Below are positions 1 to 8,785 of a stretch of 64,000 bases of DNA, one piece after another. Both the position numbers and the translations under genes were made by a program. The DNA is from Haloferax sp046557615 (lineage in GTDB: Archaea > Halobacteriota > Halobacteria > Halobacteriales > Haloferacaceae): contig NZ_JBKIII010000004.1 in NCBI RefSeq assembly GCF_046557615.1, positions 1-64,000 of the forward strand, read 5' to 3'. Under the pieces are notes generated by a model, which had not been told where the DNA came from, searched no databases, and was given only the letters and a program-made list of their open reading frames with translations. Within the stretch, counting starts at the first letter, position 1. The number at the start of each line of letters is the position of its first letter.

Positions 1-330
1 TCCGTCGGTGTATCGGTTGGCGTGTCTGTTGGCGTGTCCGTCGGTGTATCGGTTGGCGTGTCTGTTGGCGTGTCCGTCGGTGTATCGGTTGGCGTGTCTG
101 TTGGCGTGTCCGTCGGTGTGTCTGTTGGCGTGTCCGTCGGTGTATCGGTTGGCGTGTCTGTTGGCGTGTCCGTCGGCGTGTCTGTTGGCGTGTCCGTCGG
201 TGTATCTGTTGGAGTGTCCGTCGGTGTATCCGTCGGCGTGTCTGTTGGAGTATCAGTTGGTGTATCCGTCGGCGTGTCTGTTGGCGTGTCCGTCGGCGTA
301 TCCGTTGGAGTGTCTGTCGGCGTCGGCGTC
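1..330 (-). repeat. 12-bp coding tandem repeat with 36-bp higher-order unit
   Basis: A 12-base unit encoding Thr-Asp-Thr-Pro on the minus strand is repeated without interruption. On the plus strand the first 108 bases are three copies of one 36-base block (1-36, 37-72, 73-108). It recurs at 133-168 after a 24-base shortened block, so whole blocks have been duplicated or lost by recombination or slippage. Third-position changes are mostly synonymous. The array continues beyond the left edge, so copy number cannot be given. Confidence 0.9.
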
Positions 331-1049
331 GGCGTTGGCTCCGCGCACGGACCAGCAGATATCGAGAGTTCGCGGTTCATATCGAGCGTTTGGGTCGTTC
401 CATTCCGGTAGATGAGTCGGAACTCGGTGATTCGGTTGTCGCCGCCAGTCCAGACCCAATCGTTCCAGTGAGCGGCTGATTCGTTGAAACCGGGGGTAAT
501 CACGACCGAGTCGCCCGAATCGAGATTTTCGAACCCGCGGTAGGCACCACCATCGGTCCGGTTAGGAGCCCATTTCCAATCGATAGTGGCGCTATCCCCG
601 CTCAGAACCCAGTCGTCGTCTTGGTTGCCATCGGCGTAGTAGTCGTCCTGGATGACCCAGCCATCACCCTGCGGGAGTCCGTCGATGGTGAACGTCACGG
701 TGGAGGCGTGCGCCCCGTTTTCGGGGTCGAGCAAGTCGTGGACGAACACGAGGCTCACGCCTTGCGAGCCGTTGTAGAAGAGCATGTTACTCACCTGATT
801 TTCTTGGTACACGCCCGTCCCGTAGGACGAAAAGATACCACTCGACGGAGTTTCGTTGTTACGGTAATCGTAGAACGATTCGACAGAGGTCGTCCCATCA
901 CCCACTGCTTCGACAGTGTAACACTGTTCGCCCTGATAGACCGAAAACACCGAGTTGTCACCGGGTGCCGCGAAGGCACCGGGCGTCATAGAAGGGAGGA
1001 CAACCAACACTGCAAGTGCGAGGACGAGGAGCTGATTTCGGAGTCTCAT
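1..1049 (-). CDS. Secreted protein with Thr-Asp-Thr-Pro repeat stalk (partial, C-terminus beyond window)
   Basis: Reading the minus strand from ATG at 1049 gives a frame that stays open to base 1. It starts with a typical signal peptide (MRLRNQLLVLALAVLVVLPS), followed by a roughly 210-residue ectodomain rich in Asp, Asn, Tyr and Trp with two widely spaced Cys. From about base 335 leftwards it becomes an uninterrupted TDTP repeat. Such Thr/Pro/Asp stalks in haloarchaeal surface proteins usually lie between an ectodomain and a C-terminal membrane anchor (for example PGF-CTERM), so an anchor just outside the window is likely. I do not recognise the ectodomain. The frame is certain from signal peptide plus repeat; the function is unknown. 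Confidence 0.8.
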   Translation of the reverse strand, partial: MRLRNQLLVLALAVLVVLPSMTPGAFAAPGDNSVFSVYQGEQCYTVEAVGDGTTSVESFYDYRNNETPSSGIFSSYGTGVYQENQVSNMLFYNGSQGVSLVFVHDLLDPENGAHASTVTFTIDGLPQGDGWVIQDDYYADGNQDDDWVLSGDSATIDWKWAPNRTDGGAYRGFENLDSGDSVVITPGFNESAAHWNDWVWTGGDNRITEFRLIYRNGTTQTLDMNRELSISAGPCAEPTPTPTPTDTPTDTPTDTPTDTPTDTPTDTPTDTPTDTPTDTPTDTPTDTPTDTPTDTPTDTPTDTPTDTPTDTPTDTPTDTPTDTPTDTPTDTPTDTPTDTPTDTPTDTPT

Positions 1050-1554
1050 CAGACACCTGTAGGCGTGGCAGAGCGAGCCGACCGCTGGCTCGGATCATCC
1101 CACTGCACGATGGTAATCGAACGGAGAGGCGGGGACCAGAAGTCGCTCGGTAAAATCATACAATCAATCTTGGTTGAGTGATATCCCCGGAGGAATTTGG
1201 TTATACACAGAGTACTAGAAAGAGAAGAGAGTCTTCTCTGAGATTAACGGCTGTTTTCCAGTGTGTGAGGCCCGAACAAACCCATTTTCTAAATGGCGTG
1301 TTTTTCACAGTTAGAGAGGTAATCAACCGGAAATTGAGTGGTTTGTAAACTGAAGTGAGAGCAAACCGCCGGAAAACCATCAAATATCCGGGAGAGCGAG
1401 GAACCACAAAACCGCAAGATATCTACAGAATTACCCAACGCGATGGTTCAGTCGAAGTTGAAATGCTGACAGTGTGACTTCGGTAAACTAGAAGTGTTTC
1501 TATCGACCGACCCTGAGATAACTATTTCACTGAACGGACATATTTGCGTATCAA
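1050..1554. other. Intergenic region, divergent promoters
   Basis: About 500 bases lie between the divergent secreted-protein gene and the small membrane-protein gene. No open frame here has a convincing protein. The stretch is more AT-rich than the flanks (1200-1400) and presumably carries the two promoters. I cannot assign either TATA element confidently. Confidence 0.4.
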
Positions 1555-2052
1555 ATGTCAGAAGGGTATGACCATAGCTACAACGGAGGGGCCAAGATGA
1601 CCCTTGGTTGGCTACTAAGTTTATTCGGCGCAGTCGGCGGAGTCGTCACTCTCCCCATCGCCCAGTTCGGATTGATACTTTACATCATAATCTACGTGTT
1701 CTTACCCGAAGAGGAGTTCGTCGGGCATGCGACCGCAGATGCTGCGATTATGTATCTCGTTTTCTTTTGGGGCGGCCTCTTTTTCCTCCTCGTCTTCGCC
1801 TGGTGTCTCGCGTACGGGATAGCGTTGCTACAAAGGCATTCGAATCAGTCGTATTTTGACACAGATTCGCTGAAAGGGGTCCTTCTGGACGTTGGTATGG
1901 GGGTGCTAGTTCTCGGCCCACCAGTGGTTGGGGTGGGCGTGGTCGCTATGTTTGGGGCCGATGAGACTTCTGCCAGCCTCGCTCTCGCGTTCGTCGCCTT
2001 CTGCATCGGGGGTATCTTGACCTGCCGAGCGGCCTGGCCTGCCATTCGCTAA
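1555..2052 (+). CDS. Small four-helix membrane protein, unknown function
   Basis: 165 residues with four predicted membrane segments, at about 15-47 (a long hydrophobic stretch), 62-90, 105-130 and 142-162. A short acidic loop (PEEEF) follows the first. No catalytic motif or recognised family is visible. The composition fits a haloarchaeal integral membrane protein. An internal ATG at 1597 directly before the first helix is an alternative start, because the preceding 14 residues are hydrophilic. It stands alone, and the next genes run convergently from the other strand. Confidence 0.65.
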   Translation: MSEGYDHSYNGGAKMTLGWLLSLFGAVGGVVTLPIAQFGLILYIIIYVFLPEEEFVGHATADAAIMYLVFFWGGLFFLLVFAWCLAYGIALLQRHSNQSYFDTDSLKGVLLDVGMGVLVLGPPVVGVGVVAMFGADETSASLALAFVAFCIGGILTCRAAWPAIR

Positions 2053-2070
2053 AAGAGTCAACCTGACCAA

Positions 2071-2559
2071 TCACTCGAAGAGTTGGCGTGCATATCGATA
2101 GATTGGCGCTCCAAGCCAATCTCGACCCTCGGCTATCGTCTCGAACGCATCCATCGCTTCCTGTTCGGTGAGCGCACCACGCTTGACTAGTGCTCGAAGA
2201 ACGACCGGCGAGAGCGCGACTTCTGCATCGACTAACTGCCGAAGTTCGGGGAGCGCTCGAAAATCGTCGGTGATGAGGAATACTGCGCCTGTCTCTCGAG
2301 TCGCGGCAATGCAACTTGCTTCACCAATATCGATACGGCTCGTCACAAACGCGTCTCCGTCGGTGTCAACAACTTCGAAGTGGTCCGCAGAATCGACGAC
2401 TGTCGAGGCCGCTTGCCCATGCCGGTCGTCGTACTCGGCAGTCTGTTCGAGTTCATCGAGAACGGTCTGGGACGTCACGACACTAAATTCGGTGAGTACC
2501 GGGTCGAGTACGTCACCGACAGTGAGTGAGACGAACGCGCTCGTGTCTACGACGAGCAT
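2071..2559 (-). CDS. PIN-domain ribonuclease, VapC-like toxin
   Basis: 162 residues with the PIN layout. The N-terminal strand is LVVDTSAF (Asp5), Glu36 sits in a VLDELEQT helix, and acidic residues occur at Asp77/Glu80 (IDIGEASCI) and Asp98/Asp99 (LITDDFRA). PIN proteins cut RNA through such a Mg-binding acidic cluster. The ATG directly abuts the stop codon of the upstream ribbon-helix-helix gene (TAG-ATG), so the two are one translationally coupled toxin-antitoxin unit. The target RNA cannot be inferred. It resembles haloarchaeal PIN proteins with a long C-terminal helix region (EGRDWLGAPIYRYA). Confidence 0.85.
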   Translation of the reverse strand: MLVVDTSAFVSLTVGDVLDPVLTEFSVVTSQTVLDELEQTAEYDDRHGQAASTVVDSADHFEVVDTDGDAFVTSRIDIGEASCIAATRETGAVFLITDDFRALPELRQLVDAEVALSPVVLRALVKRGALTEQEAMDAFETIAEGRDWLGAPIYRYARQLFE

Positions 2560-2862
2560 CTACAGGTCGGCGAGTTTATCTGCGAGTGCTTCGCCGCGGT
2601 CGAGTACCTCCTTCGAGGCGCGAACTGCCTCCGCATCTTGCCGACCGATAATCTCGGCGAGTTTCTCGAACTCGATTTCGTCGTCGAGGTACAGTTCGAC
2701 CACTGCCTCTCGGAAGTCGTCTTCTGCTTCTATCTCTTTGAGGTACTGCCGGAGCGCCTCGATGAGTAGCTCAGTGCGGTTCTTGTGGGTTACTTCCGCC
2801 GCGATGTCGGCGTGGTCCACCAGTTCCTCGGGGAGGCGAAAGTTGACCCGCTTCGTACTCAT
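2560..2862 (-). CDS. Ribbon-helix-helix antitoxin, partner of the PIN toxin
   Basis: 100 residues starting MSTKRVNFRLPEELVDHADI, a classic CopG/MetJ-type ribbon (KRVNFRLPEEL) followed by two helices (THKNRTELLIEALRQYLKE). The acidic helical C-terminus probably wraps and neutralises the PIN toxin encoded immediately downstream. The frame is open for 24 codons further upstream, but ATG at 2862 is preferred because it begins the conserved ribbon and directly follows a palindromic operator. Antitoxins of this fold normally repress their own operon as dimers, alone or with the toxin. Confidence 0.85.
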   Translation of the reverse strand: MSTKRVNFRLPEELVDHADIAAEVTHKNRTELLIEALRQYLKEIEAEDDFREAVVELYLDDEIEFEKLAEIIGRQDAEAVRASKEVLDRGEALADKLADL

Positions 2863-2883
2863 TGTACATACGTTGTGTGTACA
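2863..2883 (-). promoter_or_regulatory. Inverted-repeat operator abutting the antitoxin start codon
   Basis: Two TGTACA half-sites (2863-2868 and 2878-2883) form a 9-3-9 inverted repeat with a single mismatch between arms (TGTACATAC and GTGTGTACA). The repeat ends one base before the antitoxin ATG. A site here would cover the transcription start of a leaderless message and suits binding by an RHH dimer pair. The repeat is seen; operator function is inferred. Confidence 0.6.
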
Positions 2884-2959
2884 GCGTGAAAGAGGTGTCG
2901 CTGACAGGCGCGAGGAGTTATGAGAGAATAGCATGGAAAGACAAACGTGGTACTGTCAA

Positions 2960-3388
2960 ATGGTTGAATTTGAGTTGCTCTCTGAGTGGGGTGGATGGGA
3001 GCATACTACTATTCTGGATGACCTCGAAGTCGAATTTCGTGCGGATAGCTCCTCGAGAGAATTCGAATCATCTCTTCGAGACATCTGTCACGTGTTAGGA
3101 CTCGTTCGGCATCGAACCGGTGGAGAGACAGTAATTGGGACGGGGGCAGTTATCGAACTATCGTTCGGTGAAGGCGACCGACTCGATATTTCGGTCAATT
3201 CACTGCAATCACAGACGAGTGTCCAGGAATTAGAGAACAAGCTTACGTCGCTCGTACACACCATCTCCACCGAGAAAGACCAAGCGAAGGGTTTGGAATA
3301 TCGTGAGCAAGAGATAGAACACCTGAACAGGTGGCTAGTGAGGCGTGGTGTCGGATACGACGTAGAAAAGATACTCCTGAGTGGATGA
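2960..3388 (+). CDS. Hypothetical protein
   Basis: About 142 residues from ATG 2960 (MVEFELLSEWGGWEHTTILD); ATG 2933 gives nine more. It is predicted soluble, with an alpha/beta N-terminal half and a C-terminal amphipathic helix rich in Glu/Lys/Gln (SVQELENKLTSLVHTISTEK). I do not recognise the family. The last eight bases overlap the longest frame of the next gene, so the two may be co-transcribed. It diverges from the toxin-antitoxin operon. GC content is lower than in the neighbours, consistent with a laterally acquired accessory gene. Confidence 0.55.
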   Translation: MVEFELLSEWGGWEHTTILDDLEVEFRADSSSREFESSLRDICHVLGLVRHRTGGETVIGTGAVIELSFGEGDRLDISVNSLQSQTSVQELENKLTSLVHTISTEKDQAKGLEYREQEIEHLNRWLVRRGVGYDVEKILLSG

Positions 3389-3446
3389 TGGCGTGGTGAA
3401 AAATCGCGGGACATATCCCCGACCACCGCTTCGAATCGCACAACGA

Positions 3447-4028
3447 ATGCGAGAGGACGAGTTGGCGACCCGCGTCGTCGAACACTTTCGGGCGGCCTTC
3501 GAAGACGTGACCGTCCACCTCGAAGAGCCGTACGACCATTACGGCAATCGCGGCGTCGCCGACGTGTACGTCAGAGTTCGAACTCCGGAACCGGTCGATT
3601 ACCTCATCGAACTCAAATCTGACGCCGCAATTCGCCACGCGACGGGCGCGAACGAGGTTCTACGGCAATATCGTCGGATGGAGCGCTACTTCTACAAAGA
3701 CGACGAACACCGAATCGACCGAAAACTCGGACGAGACGGGCCGGGAGTCCACGTCCTGCTCCTCTTTGCACCGACTGCGGCCTGTGTTCGACACGTCCGA
3801 GCGCACCAAGCACTCTACGAGTCGGTCGAGACGGATGCGACCGTCGAAGGCGTACCTGCGACTCGAAAAGTGGCGTTTCTCACGAATTTGGACCAGGCCG
3901 CCGAAGGTAAACTCGGATTTCTCTCGGTGAACGGCGAGGTGTCGTTCGACTCAGAAGCGTTCGAGTCGGCAGCCCCTGCGGAGTCTCGTCTCGCCGACGC
4001 GCTTGCAGACGTGTCGAAATCGGAGTAG
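3447..4028 (+). CDS. Possible PD-(D/E)XK-fold protein
   Basis: About 193 residues from ATG 3447 (MREDELATRVVEHF); the frame is open from 3381, which would overlap the preceding gene by 8 bases. The N-terminal third shows an alpha-beta pattern with GVADVYVRV, a short spacer, then YLIELKSDAA. An Asp followed by xELK on the next strand is the core of PD-(D/E)XK nucleases, including restriction-like and Holliday-junction families. After it comes a helical stretch with Gln-Tyr-Arg-Arg (LRQYRRMERYFY), also common in that fold. The motif is clear but the assignment rests on it alone. Confidence 0.55.
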   Translation: MREDELATRVVEHFRAAFEDVTVHLEEPYDHYGNRGVADVYVRVRTPEPVDYLIELKSDAAIRHATGANEVLRQYRRMERYFYKDDEHRIDRKLGRDGPGVHVLLLFAPTAACVRHVRAHQALYESVETDATVEGVPATRKVAFLTNLDQAAEGKLGFLSVNGEVSFDSEAFESAAPAESRLADALADVSKSE

Positions 4029-4129
4029 AGAGTAGAGCCGAGTGCGCAGTACACATCCAGTATGTGAGTGCCAAAATGGCGGGCGCCTAAGCGAACACTA
4101 TCATACACCCCCCGCTCGTAGGGGGTGTC

Positions 4130-4582
4130 ATGGGAACGATTCGAAAGTCGGTTCGACTTCCGATTAGCGACCTCCGCCAGCAGGTCGCGGACGCCGTCGG
4201 CGTGGCCCCGTCCTTGCTGGATATCCACGATATTCGAATCGAAGATGGATCGCTCGAAGTAGACGTCAGTCACCCCGACGGAAGCGACATCCCCGCTATC
4301 GAACTGTTCGTGACAGACCCCTCCGGAAAGACGGATTCGCACGTGACGGAACTCGATGGCGCAAAGACCCTCCTCATCGCTGGCGAAGACGTCCGCGTCG
4401 AACTCGTCGATTACAACCGCGAGCGCAACGAGGTGTTCGTGTCTGCAAAGCACCGTCAGGGCCAAGAGTGGGTAACCGTCCTCGGGTGCGGCGAGCAATG
4501 GGTCGTCGAAGTCGAAGAAGGCGGAAAGACGAAGAAGGTCCAGTGTCGAATCGAGAGTGCGATTCAACCCTCAGAAGAGTAA
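4130..4582 (+). CDS. Hypothetical soluble protein
   Basis: 150 residues, acidic, predicted mostly beta-stranded (RIEDGSLEVDVS, AIELFVTD, VRVELVDYN, VFVSAKHR, WVVEVEEGGK). There is no signal peptide or membrane segment and only two Cys. It converges with the metal ATPase. I do not recognise the family. The short N-terminus (MGTIRKSVRLPISDLRQQVADAVG) looks like a helical cap. Codon use is typical of the replicon and there is no competing long frame, so it is probably a real gene. Confidence 0.6.
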   Translation: MGTIRKSVRLPISDLRQQVADAVGVAPSLLDIHDIRIEDGSLEVDVSHPDGSDIPAIELFVTDPSGKTDSHVTELDGAKTLLIAGEDVRVELVDYNRERNEVFVSAKHRQGQEWVTVLGCGEQWVVEVEEGGKTKKVQCRIESAIQPSEE

Positions 4583-4642
4583 GCGCGAAAGAGACAGAGA
4601 GAAGACGAGAAGATAGACACAAGACGAGAGGTCGGAAGTCGG

Positions 4643-7291
4643 TCAGTTCTTCGGTGAAATTCGTGCGAGGCGCATCGCATTGCCAGTCACGCCGAGTGTC
4701 ATCCCCGCGTCGCCTGCGAGGACCGCGAGCGCGACGCCGACATACCCAAGCGGGACGCCAACCGCAAGCAGTGCTTTGACCGCCAACGACGCCCAGATAT
4801 TCTGTTTGATGACGCTCGTCGCCGAGTGTGAGAGGTCGTACAGGTAGGGGAGTTTCGAGATGTCGTCGGCCATGAGTGCGATATCGGCCGTTTCGAGGGC
4901 CGTATCGGTCCCCGCCGCACCCATCGCAATTCCTACAGTTGCAGTTGCGAGTGCGGGCGCGTCGTTGATGCCGTCGCCGACCATCGCAACTGAACCGTAC
5001 TCCGCTTGTAAGTTCTCAACCGCCGAAACCTTGTCTTCGGGGAGCAACCCAGCGCGGTAGTCGTCCACGCCGACCGCGTCTGCAATCGCACCCGCTGTTC
5101 GCTCGTTGTCGCCGGTGAGCATGACTACCGAGAGGCCGAAGTCGTGGAGTCGCTGGACCGTCTCACGGGCGTCGGGTCGGAGTTCGTCGGCGACAGCGAC
5201 GAGGCCCTCGATTTCGTCTTCTCTGCCGACGAGGACGACGGTCTTTCCCTCGGCTTGGAGTCGGGGTATCGTATCCGAGACGAGGTTGAGACAGCCCTGT
5301 TGGTCGCAGAGCGAGCGAACCTCGTCTTGGAGTTCGTCGTTGGTCTCGACGACGTGGGAATGTTCGAGGTCGAATCCGAGTTCCTCGAAGAACGTGGGGT
5401 TTCCGGCGTAGTGCGGAACGCCGTCGAGGTCGGCACGGACGCCCTTTCCGGTGATGCTCTTGAATCCTGAGACCGACCGAGAGGATGCGCCGTTCGCGTC
5501 GGCGTGCGTGACGATGGCCTCGCCAATCGGATGTTCACTCCGCATTTCGAGGCCGCGAGCGCAACGAAGTACGTCTTCCTCAGAATTGCCATTGAGCGGC
5601 ACGACGTCTGTCACGGTGAGTTCGCCCTTGGTGAGCGTGCCCGTCTTGTCGAGCGCCACTGCTTCGACCGACCCCATCGCTTCGAGGTGCGACCCACCTT
5701 TGATGAGGACGCCGTTTCGAGCGGCCGCTGTAATACCAGAGACGACCGACACGGGCGTCGAAATGACGAACGCGCAGGGGCACGCGAGGACGAGCATCGT
5801 GATGCCGTGGACGAACCACGTCACCCAGTCAGCGCCGAACGCGAGCGGTGGAATCAGGGCGACACCGACTGCGACGACGACCATGAATGGCGTGTAGTAC
5901 GAGGAGAACCGTTCGACGAACTGCTCACGCTCGGTCTTGTTCGCCTGTGCGTCTTCGACCATCGAGACGATGCGCGAGAGCGTGTCGTCGCCAGCAGCGG
6001 ATTCGACGCGGATTTCGAGCGCACCGGCTTTGTTGATAGTTCCGGCGTATACCTCGTCGCCCTCGGTCTTGTCTACGGGAACGGATTCGCCGGTGATGGG
6101 CGCCTGATTGACTGCACTCTCACCCGAGACGACGGTGCCGTCTGCGGGAATCTTCTCACCCGGCGTGACGACGACCACGTCGCCGACGACGAGTTCCTCG
6201 ACGGGAACGACGACTTCCTGTCCGTCGCGTTTGACCGTCGCCTCGTCGGGCGAGAGGTCCATCAGTTCCCGAAGTGAGTTTCGGGTCTGGTCCATCGAGT
6301 AGCGTTCGAGGAGTTCGGAGACGCTGAAGAGGAATGCGAGCGTCGCGGCCTCGAAGTAGAGACTCGTGGACGCCGAGATGAGACTCGCGGCGATGGCGCT
6401 GATAATCGCCGCCGACATGAGAAAGTCGATGTCGAGGCTACGGTTTCGAGCGGAGTAGTAACCGTTTCGCAGGATTGCCTGCCCACCGATGCCCGCGCCA
6501 ACGAGGTAGAGCAGTTCGGGGAGCGTAATCGAGACACTGAGGAGCGTCGCAATGACGAGTTCGAGGCCGAGTGCGTACTCCGTGACGAGACCCGCAGCGA
6601 GGAATCCCCCGCTGACCCAGGTCTTCATCGCGCGCGTGCTTCGCCAGATACTCTCGCGTTCTGCATCGGCGGTGTCGCCGCCACCGTCCGCGTCGTCGCT
6701 AGCAGAACTGACGACTTCGTAACCCGCTCCTTCGACGGCATCGATAACGGAATCGGGCGTTACTGACTGGGAGAGTGAGACGACGACAGTTCCGGTCGTC
6801 GGACGGGTTTCGTAGTCGGTGATTCCGGGGACGGTCGTGAGCGCGTTTTCGACCTTTCCCGCACAAGAGGCACAGTCCATATCGGGAACCGACAGTGTGA
6901 GCGTGCGGACATCACTGTCGGGCGAGGATTCGACGTCGTAGCCTGCTCGTTCGATTCGGTCCGTGATATCGGCGGTTGTCGTCCGCTGTGGGTCGTAGGA
7001 AACGGTGAGTTCGCCACTCGTCACACGGGGGTCTACCTCACCGATGCCGTCGAGTTTCCGCACGCTCGATTCGACCTTCCCAGCACAGGTCGGACAGTCC
7101 ATCTCTGGGACGCCGAACGACGCGCTCGAAAAGGTAGATTCGTCCGCAATAGAGTCGCCAGCGTGTGCTACGTCGGACTCCTCACCACGTTCGGAGTCCA
7201 CGGTGCAGGCATCGTCACACCCACACTCGTCGGTTTGCTGGCTGTCGGCCGCGTCAGAAGAAGACGAGACGCGACCATCGTGCTCGGTCAT
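4643..7291 (-). CDS. zntA: P1B-type heavy-metal ATPase, Zn/Cd/Pb class
   Basis: About 882 residues from ATG 7291 (a GTG three codons upstream is possible). After an acidic Cys-containing tail (CGCDDACTVD) come two heavy-metal-associated domains, with MDCPTCAGKV and MDCASCAGKV. The ATPase core follows: TGES actuator loop, ACPCAF metal site in the membrane, DKTGTLTKGE phosphorylation site, SEHPIGEA His-Pro motif and GDGINDAPALA hinge. The last helices contain the Lys (SLAVKALLA) and Asp (AGDAGMT) typical of the Zn/Cd/Pb subgroup rather than the Cu subgroup. It should pump divalent soft metals out of the cell. No metal-responsive repressor gene is adjacent. Confidence 0.9.
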   Translation of the reverse strand: MTEHDGRVSSSSDAADSQQTDECGCDDACTVDSERGEESDVAHAGDSIADESTFSSASFGVPEMDCPTCAGKVESSVRKLDGIGEVDPRVTSGELTVSYDPQRTTTADITDRIERAGYDVESSPDSDVRTLTLSVPDMDCASCAGKVENALTTVPGITDYETRPTTGTVVVSLSQSVTPDSVIDAVEGAGYEVVSSASDDADGGGDTADAERESIWRSTRAMKTWVSGGFLAAGLVTEYALGLELVIATLLSVSITLPELLYLVGAGIGGQAILRNGYYSARNRSLDIDFLMSAAIISAIAASLISASTSLYFEAATLAFLFSVSELLERYSMDQTRNSLRELMDLSPDEATVKRDGQEVVVPVEELVVGDVVVVTPGEKIPADGTVVSGESAVNQAPITGESVPVDKTEGDEVYAGTINKAGALEIRVESAAGDDTLSRIVSMVEDAQANKTEREQFVERFSSYYTPFMVVVAVGVALIPPLAFGADWVTWFVHGITMLVLACPCAFVISTPVSVVSGITAAARNGVLIKGGSHLEAMGSVEAVALDKTGTLTKGELTVTDVVPLNGNSEEDVLRCARGLEMRSEHPIGEAIVTHADANGASSRSVSGFKSITGKGVRADLDGVPHYAGNPTFFEELGFDLEHSHVVETNDELQDEVRSLCDQQGCLNLVSDTIPRLQAEGKTVVLVGREDEIEGLVAVADELRPDARETVQRLHDFGLSVVMLTGDNERTAGAIADAVGVDDYRAGLLPEDKVSAVENLQAEYGSVAMVGDGINDAPALATATVGIAMGAAGTDTALETADIALMADDISKLPYLYDLSHSATSVIKQNIWASLAVKALLAVGVPLGYVGVALAVLAGDAGMTLGVTGNAMRLARISPKN

Positions 7292-7387
7292 ACGCGACAC
7301 TAGTAGGTGACGAGTTAATAATACACCTATTACAAAGGACCGTGGTAATACAAGAACGTCATAAATTGAACGGGTTGCATTAATAAA

Positions 7388-8785
7388 TTAGAGGAACGGT
7401 GGCGACGTGGTCGGGAGCGAGATGAGCCACAGACTCAGCATGGTGTAGAGAATCATCACCGCGACGAAGGGCAACTGGCTTCGAATCGCTTGCAATCGAC
7501 TCGGGAAGGTTCGATAGGCCTGCGAGTGGGCCACCCAGACGGCCAGCAAGTGGCCGAGTAAGACGAAGGCAACGTTGAGAGCGCCGAACCACGCGGGGAG
7601 CGTGAGGACGACAGGATTCGGCGGGGGTGACAGCGGCGACGCGAGCGCGCCGACGAGCATCGGCGAGAGCGAAATGAGGAAGCCGAAGTAGTGGGCGAGG
7701 TGGTATCCGGCGGCGATAGCGATGAGCGAGGGAGCGAACGTGATAGCCAGCGACCGCGACGTCTGGAACGTCTCGATTCGGCGGGCCGTCACGCGCGCGG
7801 CGAGAAGGTAGAGTGCGAGGAAAATTGCGTAGCCACCGAGGTAGAGGATTACGTAGACGAGAAGCGGTGGGATGCCCGCCTCGACGATGGCAGTAATGAC
7901 GTTTGCACCCTGCTGGGTCGTGACGAATCCACTGAACGTGAGTTCCCAGACGAGGACGATAGCGACCGCAACGTCGGCGATATCAGTCACGTAGTCGTCC
8001 GTGACGAGTCGCATCCCGGGCAACCGAACGGAGAGCCCGTCATCGGTCCACCGAAGCGGTGCGACTCGACCGTAGAAGTGCAGAAACACCGAAACAGGGT
8101 CGATGCGGTCGAACCACGTTTTGACACCCACGAGAATCGCACCCACGACGGTCAAAATGGAATATCCGGCGAGAGCGAGCGCGAGGAGTTTGGGTTGGCG
8201 CGTGACGCCCGCGGCGGTTTCAATCCAGACGAGTGCGAGGATACCAGCGACCGCAGGCCAACGACCGAACCGGTCAGGGTAATCGAGAAATCCGTTGGGA
8301 ACAGCAGACGCGAGCGTCCGCCACGGGTTGAGTGCGCGCCACGTGTCGCCGACGAGGTACGTGAACATCGTATATCCCGCACGAAGTCCCGCAAACACGA
8401 CGATGACGGCGAAGTTGACCGTTGGAACTTGTGGCCCGGTGTAGCCGAGATAGACGAGCAGTGCGAGGAGGACGAGTCCCAACGCGTGGCCGAGAAGGAC
8501 GAGTCCTCGACGAACGCTGTCGCCGACGGCAACAGATTCACGCCACAAGTGGACGCGGTCGATGAATCGGCGGTCGGTGACGAAACTAGCGAGGAGCGCA
8601 GACGCGCCAACCGTCGCGCCGCCGGTTGCGAGATACAGCCATCTCGGGACCGAGAGATTGTCCTGTGATGCGCCAGCGAGGCCGACAGCAGCGTTACTCG
8701 CCGCAACGGGGTCCGACAAAATTGCGAGGACGCTCGCGATGAACAGTCCGGCACCGAGACGACGAAAGAGCGTTGCCCGAATCAT
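7388..8785 (-). CDS. Polytopic membrane protein of a metal-linked cluster, unknown function
   Basis: 465 residues with about ten or eleven membrane helices. The N-terminus resembles a signal peptide (LFRRLGAGLFIASVLAILSDPVAA) followed by a short extracytoplasmic segment. An LNPWRTL motif follows the fourth helix and a His-rich helix (AAGYHLAHYFGFL) lies in the last third. No transporter or enzyme family is recognised with certainty. The start overlaps the next gene's stop by four bases, and that gene is close to a Tp34-like lipoprotein, so a role in metal uptake or export is plausible. This is inferred from context only. Confidence 0.75.
   Translation of the reverse strand: MIRATLFRRLGAGLFIASVLAILSDPVAASNAAVGLAGASQDNLSVPRWLYLATGGATVGASALLASFVTDRRFIDRVHLWRESVAVGDSVRRGLVLLGHALGLVLLALLVYLGYTGPQVPTVNFAVIVVFAGLRAGYTMFTYLVGDTWRALNPWRTLASAVPNGFLDYPDRFGRWPAVAGILALVWIETAAGVTRQPKLLALALAGYSILTVVGAILVGVKTWFDRIDPVSVFLHFYGRVAPLRWTDDGLSVRLPGMRLVTDDYVTDIADVAVAIVLVWELTFSGFVTTQQGANVITAIVEAGIPPLLVYVILYLGGYAIFLALYLLAARVTARRIETFQTSRSLAITFAPSLIAIAAGYHLAHYFGFLISLSPMLVGALASPLSPPPNPVVLTLPAWFGALNVAFVLLGHLLAVWVAHSQAYRTFPSRLQAIRSQLPFVAVMILYTMLSLWLISLPTTSPPFL

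Noticed and set aside
1..330. CRISPR array
   Set aside because: Period is 12/36 bases with no unique spacers, and it is coding.
8..415. Two plus-strand frames of SVGV or LACPSV repeats
   Set aside because: Antisense translations of the TDTP repeat; the minus-strand frame continues into a signal peptide and ectodomain.
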